Positions 1 through 6,447 of a stretch of DNA of 16,369 nucleotides are shown here, one piece after another. The DNA is from ATM1 sp003577165 (lineage in GTDB: Bacteria > Armatimonadota > Fimbriimonadia > Fimbriimonadales > ATM1). The stretch is taken from assembly GCA_030263715.1 (NCBI GenBank), contig SZPM01000033.1, forward strand, positions 1-16,369, written 5' to 3'. Numbering within the stretch: position 1 is the first letter of the stretch; each line of letters begins with the position of its first letter. The translations under genes were made by a program, and so were the position numbers. Under the pieces are notes generated by a model. That model saw only the letters and a program-made list of their open reading frames with translations. It ran no database searches and was not told the DNA's origin.

Positions 1-72
1 GCCACTGTGAGCGTATCGTACGGCGGAGTGACCAAGAGCGTTCGCTTCCAACTCAGGCCGCCGGAATCTTAG
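1..72 (+). CDS. C-terminal end of an Ig-like repeat protein (partial)
   Basis: The first 69 bases read in frame as 23 residues (ATVSVSYGGVTKSVRFQL, then RPPES) followed by TAG. The rest of the gene lies left of the window. The pattern of alternating beta residues with 'YGGVTKS' resembles the last strand pair of bacterial Ig-like (BIg/invasin-type) domains, in which 'sATVTasYnGvtkta..L.V' is common. The reading is open from base 1 and its stop overlaps the stop of the convergent glycosidase gene by three bases (shared bases 69-71), as is typical of real convergent neighbours. Only 23 residues are visible, so the family call is tentative. The protein is probably exported and surface-exposed if the Ig-like call is right. 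Confidence 0.5.
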   Translation, partial: ATVSVSYGGVTKSVRFQLRPPES

Positions 73-1574
73 CGGAACTGGCCCGTGCGCCACGCGGCCT
101 GATCTCCGATCACGTAGGCGTCGTGCACCAACCGTTCAAAAGACGGCAGGTGCGCGACGCCTTGATGCGTTGCTTCGACCTCACCGATCTTCGCGCTGAC
201 GTTGCGCACCTTCTCCACGAGCATGCGCAGCCGCCCTACGTCAGCCGAGGAGCCCCCCCCTGCGGCGATTCGCTCCAAATCTGGTCGCAGGCCCTCTAAC
301 CAAGAGCAGCCTTGTTCGAGCGTGTAGCGAGCGGCAGCCAAGTCGCCGGCGCGATATTGATCGTGCGCGTCGCGAACGACGCGAATCCATTCGACGCCGC
401 TGCGGTACAGCCTCGCCGGAAACCGAAGCGGATGCTCCTCGGGCAGCAGATCCTCGACCTGCATGCAAAGCCGAATCACGTCGTCTCCCACCGAACCGCA
501 CGCCTCCTCACCCCAATCGAGCCAGAGGTAGAACGGGTTCTGGCCGAAGATGAGTGCGTTCCTGAACTTCCTCCACGTTCGCTTCTGCAAGAAAGGAGAA
601 AGCGATGGGATCTGATTTCCAAGAATCTCAGCTGCCCTCCAATATTCCTCCCCCCCCTCGGCGCGAATCGCGTCGCTCCAATCTGTGCCTGAAGACAATC
701 TCCGACCGCAGGCGTAGATCACCGGCAGAGTGGACTCGTAGTTCGTGAAGTAACTGTATTCCCACGTCGTCACAAGCACTCCCAGCGAATCCGTCTCGAT
801 CGCGGCCGCGGCATGCTCATCCACGTTCTCTTGCGTCTGGTCGAGAAAGCACCACGCGGAATCGAAAGTGTGAACGGCAGGGCAGCACACGACGTCGAAG
901 CCCATCTCTCGAAATTGCGATGCGCTTTCGACCGGCGACTTGTCATAGTGCCAATCGAACAGAATCGTCTGCTTGGGAATGTAGCGAATTGCGTCCGGAT
1001 GCTCGATGAGCATGTCCGCCCAGAGACACGGCCTTCGCCCTCGGTCCAGCACCCACTCGCACAGCGGCCCGTAAAACTCGCCATAGATCCCCGCCTTGCC
1101 GATCTTTTCCGCGCGCTGCGAGCACTCGGCGCATTGCCCCAACTGCCACGTTTCGTCGCCGCCGAGATGAACCCACTCGTCGGAGAACGCGTCCATCGCG
1201 TCCGTGATCAGCCCGCGCGCGAACTCCACCACGCGCGGGTTTGACGGACAAGCTTGCTGCGATCCCGTTGAGGCGCCCTCGGCAAGCCACTTGCCGCCCT
1301 CCGAGCGGATGAACCCCTCCATGTGCCCTAAGGTGTTCAGGAAAGGGATCAGCCGAACGCCCGGCGCGCTGCGGATCGCCTCACGGACGGCCTCCGGCGA
1401 CAGCGCCCCTGGGCCCGCCGCCCACGGGGCGGAAGGATAGGCAAAGCGGTGTTCCAGGTACAGCCCGACCGCCCCGTAGCCCGCACTCTCCGACCTCTTG
1501 AGGACCTGAATCAGCCAATCGGTACTCGGCGACTGCTCCCTCGCCACGTCCAACATCCAGCCAACGAATCGCAC
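69..1574 (-). CDS. GH20-type beta-N-acetylhexosaminidase
   Basis: This 501-residue protein is predicted to hydrolyse terminal N-acetylhexosamine residues from glycans. The GH20 signature is 'HLGGDETW' at residues 136-143; D140 and E141 match the Asp-Glu pair used in substrate-assisted catalysis, with Glu as the acid/base. Other barrel elements fit: 'YLEHRFAYP' near residue 39, 'PFLNTLGHMEGF' near 77 and 'LWADML' near 184. A CxxC pair (C148, C151) follows the active site. No signal peptide is visible, and the N-terminal GH20b-like domain of classical hexosaminidases is absent, so the TIM barrel starts almost at residue 1. The last 150 residues are helical and unassigned. The start is GTG; an ATG a few bases upstream is out of frame. 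The exact sugar specificity is unknown. It is transcribed divergently from the WD40 gene. Confidence 0.8.
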   Translation of the reverse strand: MRFVGWMLDVAREQSPSTDWLIQVLKRSESAGYGAVGLYLEHRFAYPSAPWAAGPGALSPEAVREAIRSAPGVRLIPFLNTLGHMEGFIRSEGGKWLAEGASTGSQQACPSNPRVVEFARGLITDAMDAFSDEWVHLGGDETWQLGQCAECSQRAEKIGKAGIYGEFYGPLCEWVLDRGRRPCLWADMLIEHPDAIRYIPKQTILFDWHYDKSPVESASQFREMGFDVVCCPAVHTFDSAWCFLDQTQENVDEHAAAAIETDSLGVLVTTWEYSYFTNYESTLPVIYACGRRLSSGTDWSDAIRAEGGEEYWRAAEILGNQIPSLSPFLQKRTWRKFRNALIFGQNPFYLWLDWGEEACGSVGDDVIRLCMQVEDLLPEEHPLRFPARLYRSGVEWIRVVRDAHDQYRAGDLAAARYTLEQGCSWLEGLRPDLERIAAGGGSSADVGRLRMLVEKVRNVSAKIGEVEATHQGVAHLPSFERLVHDAYVIGDQAAWRTGQFR

Positions 1575-1671
1575 CCGCCCATGTTAGCCAAACTCGCCGA
1601 TTCAGACACGACGCGCCTCTCGGCCCGTCAAAGTAGAGCGAAATCGCGCCAATCCATGGAGGACAACCGTT

Positions 1672-2616
1672 ATGACTCGCATCTTGTTTTTGGCCCTCGG
1701 CCTTAGCCTCGTCTCTCTCTCCTCTGCCGCGCCGACCGTTACGCCTGCAGGCGCGTTCATCGGCCAGGAAGCCCTCTGCTTTGCCTTCGCTCCTACCGGC
1801 ACACAGTTCGCAGCCGGGATGGCAGACATGTCGGTGAAGGTGTTCGACGTGAAGACACGCGCCACCCTCAAGACATTCAAGGGACATCGCCTCGGCGTGC
1901 AGGCCATTGCCTGGAGCCCGAAGGGAGACAAGATCGCATCGGGCGACGGTAAAGCGGAGATTCGCGTCTGGGACGTCAAAACGGGCGCGAGTTACAGCCT
2001 CACCGGACACTTGAGGGGGATCATCGCACTCGACTTCAATCCCACCGCAGGCAAACTCGTCAGCACGGGCGACGACGACGTCGTGAAAGTCTGGGACCTC
2101 CAAAAGAGAAAGGCCGTCGTCAACATCCTCGGCAAGGGCGCGAATCTGTATGGAGCGCGATTCGACTCCACGGGAACGAAGATCCTCATCGCCACACTCG
2201 GCAAGGGACTGTGCGTGTACAGCGCCTCGAACGGCCAACTGCTGAAGGCGTTCGGCGGCCACGGTTCGCTTGGCGTCAACCAGTTGGCGAACCACGACAA
2301 ACTCGGTCGCTACTTCTCCGCGGGAAGAGACGGATCGATCGGAGTGTGGTCCCCGAAGCTGGACAAGCCGATCGCCTATCTCAAAGGCCACACGGACTGG
2401 GTCGTCAACGTCGCGGTCAGTCCGAATGGGAAGTTCCTCGCGTCCAGTTCTTCCGACGGCACGGTTCGCGTTTGGGACATCAAGACGCTCACCTGCATCG
2501 CGACGCTCAAAGATCAGAGTTACGTGGGCGCGCCACTCGCATGGAGTCCGAGCAGCGGCTACCTGCTCACGTGCGCGAAGGACAACTTTATCCGCGCATA
2601 CATCGTTACGCCCTAA
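1672..2616 (+). CDS. Secreted seven-blade WD40 repeat protein
   Basis: This 314-residue protein begins with a Sec signal peptide (MTRILFLALGLSLVSLSSA, cleavage near residue 19-20). The rest is a single beta-propeller with about seven WD repeats at roughly 31-72, 73-113, 114-154, 155-197, 198-240, 241-281 and 282-314. Typical GH and WD landmarks are present: 'KGH' at 70-72, 'RVWD' at 98-101, 'TGH' at 111-113, 'KVWD' at 139-142, 'KGH' at 238-240 and 'RVWD' at 266-269. The propeller fills the whole mature chain and there is no enzyme domain, so a scaffold or ligand-binding role is likely, but the partner is unknown. Exported WD40 proteins are less usual than cytosolic ones. The ATG is preceded by a GGAGG-like ribosome binding site (ATGGAGGACAACCGTT before the start). 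Confidence 0.8.
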   Translation: MTRILFLALGLSLVSLSSAAPTVTPAGAFIGQEALCFAFAPTGTQFAAGMADMSVKVFDVKTRATLKTFKGHRLGVQAIAWSPKGDKIASGDGKAEIRVWDVKTGASYSLTGHLRGIIALDFNPTAGKLVSTGDDDVVKVWDLQKRKAVVNILGKGANLYGARFDSTGTKILIATLGKGLCVYSASNGQLLKAFGGHGSLGVNQLANHDKLGRYFSAGRDGSIGVWSPKLDKPIAYLKGHTDWVVNVAVSPNGKFLASSSSDGTVRVWDIKTLTCIATLKDQSYVGAPLAWSPSSGYLLTCAKDNFIRAYIVTP

Positions 2617-2623
2617 GAAACGT

Positions 2624-2709
2624 TGGTGCCGAAGGTGGGAGTCGAACCCACACGAGGTTGCCCTCGACGGTTTTTGAGACCGTTGCGTCTGCCATTCCGC
2701 CACTTCGGC
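2624..2709 (-). tRNA. tRNA-Leu (anticodon CAA)
   Basis: Reverse strand, 83 bases plus an encoded CCA (complement of bases 2624-2626). The acceptor stem is GCCGAAG/CTTCGGC with discriminator A. The anticodon stem ACGGT/ACCGT encloses loop CTCAAAA, giving anticodon CAA (bases 2674-2676), which reads UUG. A long class II variable arm (CGAGG/CCTCG) and a T arm GTGGG-TTCGACT-CCCAC complete a leucine tRNA. It lies 37 bases downstream of pyrE on the same strand, so it may be processed from the end of the long operon transcript or have its own promoter inside pyrE. Confidence 0.97.
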
Positions 2710-2746
2710 AACGCGGGGTGAGGAGTATACCGGCGCGCCGGTCGGG

Positions 2747-3307
2747 CTACCTCGTTCCCGGCTTCGTGATCGGAATCGCGGCCAGCCATTCCGGAACTTC
2801 GTCCGGAGCGTACGAAACCGCCTCCACGCGCACCGCGCTGTAGAACGGAACGCCGAAATCCGGAGGAGTTTCCGAACGATCGACGAGAACCGCGACTCCG
2901 CAGACTTCTGCGCCTGCGTCTCGGATCAGTTCCACCACTTCTCGAACGCTCGTGCCCGTCGTGAACACGTCGTCCACCACCAAGGCGCGCGTTCCTGCAC
3001 TCAACTTCGCGCCACGTCTCAGCACGCGCTTTCCGTCCGCCCGCTCCACGTAGAGCGCGGGAAGGCCCAGCCTCCGCGCGACTTCGAACGCGATGATGAT
3101 CCCCCCCGTCGTTGGTCCCACGACCAACTCCGCCCCCGAGTCGCGAAATCGGTCCGCGATCGAGCCGCAAACTTCACTCAGCACGTCGGGGCGTTCGAGT
3201 ATTCGAAACTTCTCGAAGTAGGTGTCGCTGTGCCGTCCGGAGGTCAGCAGGAAGTGCCCCTTGAGGACCGCCCCTGATTCCTCCATGAGTTTGAGAAGAT
3301 CAGCCAT
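2747..3307 (-). CDS. pyrE: Orotate phosphoribosyltransferase
   Basis: This 186-residue enzyme makes orotidine 5'-phosphate from orotate and PRPP, the fifth step of de novo pyrimidine synthesis, in the cytoplasm. The PRPP-binding motif 'LVVDDVFTTGTSV' is at residues 109-121. The N-terminal 'GHFLLTSGRHSDTYFEKF' (17-34) is the orotate-binding region typical of PyrE rather than other phosphoribosyltransferases, and 'VVGPTTGGI' at 62-70 is the usual loop. The length matches the short bacterial form. The ATG lies eight bases inside the end of panD, in another frame, which suggests translational coupling. It is the last protein gene of the reverse-strand operon, followed by tRNA-Leu. Confidence 0.95.
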   Translation of the reverse strand: MADLLKLMEESGAVLKGHFLLTSGRHSDTYFEKFRILERPDVLSEVCGSIADRFRDSGAELVVGPTTGGIIIAFEVARRLGLPALYVERADGKRVLRRGAKLSAGTRALVVDDVFTTGTSVREVVELIRDAGAEVCGVAVLVDRSETPPDFGVPFYSAVRVEAVSYAPDEVPEWLAAIPITKPGTR

Positions 3308-3662
3308 GTCGGCTATACGGCGTCATGTCGCGAACGATTGCGTTCTTCTCATCGAGCAGCACCATCTTCGGAACCACCGTTTCATCTGTGTAGACGAAGG
3401 CCGCAATGATGAGTCGGTCTCCGACGTTCACTCGCTTCGCGGCCGCTCCGTTGACGCCGATGATGCCCTCCTCGCCCTCGAAACAGTAAGTCGTAAACCT
3501 CTCTCCGTTCTCCACGTCCCACACGAACACGAACTCTCCGTTCGTCAATCGGACATGTTCCATCACTTTGCGGCAAATCTCAATGCTGCCGACGTATTCC
3601 GCGTTCGCGTACGACACGCGCGCGTGATGAATCTTCGCTTTCAACAGGTTGACGAGGCGCAT
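3300..3662 (-). CDS. panD: Aspartate 1-decarboxylase (pyruvoyl-dependent)
   Basis: This 120-residue zymogen is predicted to decarboxylate L-aspartate to beta-alanine for pantothenate and coenzyme A synthesis. The self-processing site is 'EYVGSIEI', with cleavage between Gly25 and Ser26; Ser26 would become the pyruvoyl cofactor. The N-terminus 'LLKAKIHHARV' (Lys and His at 10 and 12) and 'GIIGVNGAAAKRVNVGDRLII' (a conserved core segment of the family) match PanD. I chose the ATG at 3662 because it gives the family's usual N-terminus; the frame is open to an earlier start at 3713, but that would overlap ccmF and add 17 residues foreign to the family. It starts four bases after the ccmF stop and overlaps pyrE by eight bases. 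Confidence 0.94.
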   Translation of the reverse strand: MRLVNLLKAKIHHARVSYANAEYVGSIEICRKVMEHVRLTNGEFVFVWDVENGERFTTYCFEGEEGIIGVNGAAAKRVNVGDRLIIAAFVYTDETVVPKMVLLDEKNAIVRDMTPYSRHG

Positions 3663-3666
3663 GGTC

Positions 3667-6045
3667 TTACTCGGCTGGGTGCCCGGGGTTCCGCTTGCGG
3701 CGCATTGCCGCAAATCCGCCGACAGTCATCATACCCGCGCCGATCCAAACGAGAATCGTCAGAGGCTTGTAGAACAGCTGCGTCGGGTACACAGGTTCCG
3801 ACGGAAGCAGTGAAAATGAGGCTGTCTTCGTCGCGGCATCCAAACTGTCGAGCGCGATGACCATGTCGGATGCGATCGCAGCGGAACGCTGACGAGTGCC
3901 GCGCTCTGTGATCTCGATCGCGGGCTCCGCCTCGATGAACTCGCCATCTGAAAAGGTCACCCTCACCCTCGCTCCGAACCTCGTGCCGACCGCGCCTGGC
4001 TCGCCCTGCTGAGTCGGTTCCAAGTATCGAATCAGCATCCCGTTCGATGCCTTCTCCTCGCCGGGCTTCAACTGGATTCCCGTGTCGATTTCCAAAACGG
4101 GCTTGCCAATGACGTAATACAGGTCGTACAGAACGGTCCGGTAGATGTCCGGCCTCATCACCCAGTTGCCGTGCTTCTCGCTGAAATAGAGCACAGGTTC
4201 CAACCGCTTCGGAGGCCCTTCAGACGCCTGGAGCAGGAAGGGAAAACGATTGTCGTGCTGCGCGATTCGGTGAACGTCCTCCGCAGTCGGCGCATCGAGC
4301 AGCCTTGCCAGATACCGCCGCGACGATCCGATCACCAAACTCGCCTGCTTCACGCTCGTCACGAAATCTCGATCCGTCTTCTCAAATGCCTTGGAGACTA
4401 CGAGTCCCAATAGGAGTAGCGCAACGCCCGCATGCGTCACGTATGCACCGATCCCCCAGGCACCCGATCGCACTCGCTCGAGAATGCGGATCAGATTCGC
4501 TGAAATTGAAAAGATCGTCACCCACGTCGAAGCAAACAGCACGAAGAGGAGCCACTTCGACATCCGCTGGATCTCGACGTTGCCTTCGTTCCTCACCACA
4601 ACGTCCGTCAGCCCGTTGCGCAAGAGGAAGAAGACGAGCAGGCTGAAAAGCAGCGCGGAGAGAAAGAAAGCGTTCGCCAACTGCTGGGTGCGCTTCGAGG
4701 AGGTCTTCGTCCAACCCAGGAATGGCGTCAATCCCATCAGGAACATCGCCGGGATGAAAGCGAATACTGCGACACGGTTGTAAACATCCTCGCTCACCGC
4801 GGAGATGTTGCTGTCGCCTTCCACGACGCCGAGCATCGGAACCTTGAAACCGAAGAGGTGCGAGAAGAAGGGAAGCGACATTCCGATCGCCGCCATAATG
4901 CCGACCAAATAGAGCACCGACATCCCGATGGTCAATCCCTCTTGCCGGTGGCCGGCTTCCTTCGAGTTCACATCCGCGAGCGCCTTGCCTCGGGCCCAAA
5001 TCACGCCCCAAACGACGCCCGTGAACGCAAGCGTTGCGACGACCAATCCGAGCAGCACGCCGTGCGCTCCTTGGTTCATCTCCGCAAAACTGTGCACGCT
5101 GACGTTCACCAACGCTCCGCTTCTCGTGAGATAGGTGCCGAACACGAACCAAAGGAACGGCAGAAGCGCAAGAACGAGCGCCGGCCGTCCCCAGCGGTTG
5201 CGATGCGCGCGAACGTAAAGCGCATGCACGAGCACAGCGCACGCGATGAAGGGAACCAGGCTTACGTTCTCAACCGGATCCCACGCCCAGAATCCCCCCC
5301 ACCCAAGGGTCTCGTACGCCCACAGGCCTCCCATTACCAGGCCCACGCCGAGCATCGTCATCGAGAAGATAGCAAACGGCCGAAAACTCTGCACCCACGA
5401 GTCCCAATCCTTCGAAAAGGCAACGGAGGTCGCCCACGCGAATAGGCTCAACAGACTTCCGAATCCGATGAAGATCACCCAGGGGTGGATGACCATCCAG
5501 TAGTTCTCGAGCTGAGGGTTCAGACCGACGCCGTCGTTCAGCGCGAAGAGCCTCTGCTCTTCCGTGAGCTCGCTAAAGTCCAGGAGCTTGAACGGCGACT
5601 CATAGGCGGTGATCGCGAGCATCGCGGACAACGCGATCCCGGCGACCACAGAGAACCACCGACGATAGAGGCCCGTCTTCGGCGCGGCGAACATCGCGAC
5701 GACCGCGCTCATCAGCGCCCATAGAAGAAAACTCCCTTCCTGCTTCGCCCACGCCGCGCTCAACCGGTACATCGTCGGCATCCGGTTTTCGGTCGTCCCA
5801 GAAACGTAGTCGAATTGATACTGTTTCGTCAGCAGGAGGTAGATGAGGCAGCCCATCGTCGCAGCGACTGCCGCCGCCCCGAGAGTAAAGAGCCATCCGC
5901 CAAGGCGGCTCCGGCCCTCTTTCGCTCGAAACGCCCACACTGCCGCAGAACCGAGAAAGAGCGCGATCGCCGCGAAGACGAGGAACCGGCCGAGACTCCC
6001 CACGGCCATCCCCGCAGCCGATGGCTCCGTGATCAATTCGGGCAT
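3667..6045 (-). CDS. ccmF: Heme lyase CcmF, copy B (System I cytochrome c maturation)
   Basis: This 792-residue polytopic inner-membrane protein is predicted to take heme from holo-CcmE and attach it to the CxxCH motif of apocytochromes on the periplasmic side. The tryptophan-rich WWD signature 'GWGGFWAWDPVENVSLVPF' covers residues 248-266. The four expected histidines are present: two periplasmic-loop ones (H187 in 'IHPWVIF', H318 in 'VSVHSF') and two transmembrane heme-b ligands (H274 in 'VLVHALY', H538 in 'YVTHAGVALL'). It is longer than the E. coli protein (about 650) because of a soluble C-terminal region (about 555-760) before a last membrane helix and a basic tail. It starts six bases after ccmE and ends four bases before panD. 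It is one of two ccmF genes flanking ccmE; the division of labour is unknown. Confidence 0.93.
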   Translation of the reverse strand: MPELITEPSAAGMAVGSLGRFLVFAAIALFLGSAAVWAFRAKEGRSRLGGWLFTLGAAAVAATMGCLIYLLLTKQYQFDYVSGTTENRMPTMYRLSAAWAKQEGSFLLWALMSAVVAMFAAPKTGLYRRWFSVVAGIALSAMLAITAYESPFKLLDFSELTEEQRLFALNDGVGLNPQLENYWMVIHPWVIFIGFGSLLSLFAWATSVAFSKDWDSWVQSFRPFAIFSMTMLGVGLVMGGLWAYETLGWGGFWAWDPVENVSLVPFIACAVLVHALYVRAHRNRWGRPALVLALLPFLWFVFGTYLTRSGALVNVSVHSFAEMNQGAHGVLLGLVVATLAFTGVVWGVIWARGKALADVNSKEAGHRQEGLTIGMSVLYLVGIMAAIGMSLPFFSHLFGFKVPMLGVVEGDSNISAVSEDVYNRVAVFAFIPAMFLMGLTPFLGWTKTSSKRTQQLANAFFLSALLFSLLVFFLLRNGLTDVVVRNEGNVEIQRMSKWLLFVLFASTWVTIFSISANLIRILERVRSGAWGIGAYVTHAGVALLLLGLVVSKAFEKTDRDFVTSVKQASLVIGSSRRYLARLLDAPTAEDVHRIAQHDNRFPFLLQASEGPPKRLEPVLYFSEKHGNWVMRPDIYRTVLYDLYYVIGKPVLEIDTGIQLKPGEEKASNGMLIRYLEPTQQGEPGAVGTRFGARVRVTFSDGEFIEAEPAIEITERGTRQRSAAIASDMVIALDSLDAATKTASFSLLPSEPVYPTQLFYKPLTILVWIGAGMMTVGGFAAMRRKRNPGHPAE

Positions 6046-6051
6046 CGCAGA

Positions 6052-6432
6052 CTAACCCTTGCTCGCCTCAGCGCTTTCGTACTTGCTCGGGCATTGCGTC
6101 TTGACGCCCGTCGCACGGAACTTGCCGTCCCGGTACGCGCCCTCGACCGAAGCCTTGGGGGCGCCGTCGAAATTCGCAGGTTTCCCCGTCTCGCACACAA
6201 CCGGCATCCGCTCTCCGAATTCATCCACCAGGACGAACTCGAAGCGGTTCGTCCTCAAATCGAGCCGCGCTGAGGCGTGGTCGATTTCGCCTGCCACGTG
6301 AACGACCTTGCCCGGCTGGGCTGCTGCCTCCGTCGCCGACACGTACGGCGTCGCGCTCGTCACGAAGGCATACACGCTCAGAGTGATGCCGACGACGATG
6401 ACGGCTGCTGCGATAATGGGCCCGGGTTTCAC
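6052..6432 (-). CDS. ccmE: Heme chaperone CcmE, CxxxY variant
   Basis: This 126-residue protein has one N-terminal membrane anchor (about residues 5-25) and a small periplasmic beta-barrel (OB-like) domain. CcmE carries heme from CcmC to CcmF. In classical CcmE the heme is held covalently by the His of an HxxxY motif. Here that place reads 'TGVKTQCPSKYES', with C114 and Y118, so it is the CxxxY form known from archaea, Desulfovibrio and some other bacteria. That variant system is reported to lack CcmH. C80 is a second cysteine in the domain. The start is GTG, since the upstream ATG is out of frame. The gene sits between the two ccmF copies (15 and 6 bases). Confidence 0.9.
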   Translation of the reverse strand: MKPGPIIAAAVIVVGITLSVYAFVTSATPYVSATEAAAQPGKVVHVAGEIDHASARLDLRTNRFEFVLVDEFGERMPVVCETGKPANFDGAPKASVEGAYRDGKFRATGVKTQCPSKYESAEASKG

Positions 6433-6447
6433 TTCGTAAAGACCATT

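Noticed and set aside
1381..2703. Long reverse-strand open frame of 440 codons opposite the WD40 gene
   Set aside because: It is the complement of a clear WD40 gene and spans the tRNA-Leu and the divergent intergenic gap; its residues are rich in Arg/Asp/Cys with no family pattern.
2624..2709. tRNA-Leu as an integration site for a mobile element
   Set aside because: No integrase gene, no direct repeat of the tRNA end and only ordinary housekeeping genes are seen beside it.
3663..3713. Upstream extension of panD to a start at 3713
   Set aside because: It would overlap the end of ccmF and add residues not seen in PanD; the ATG at 3662 gives the family N-terminus.
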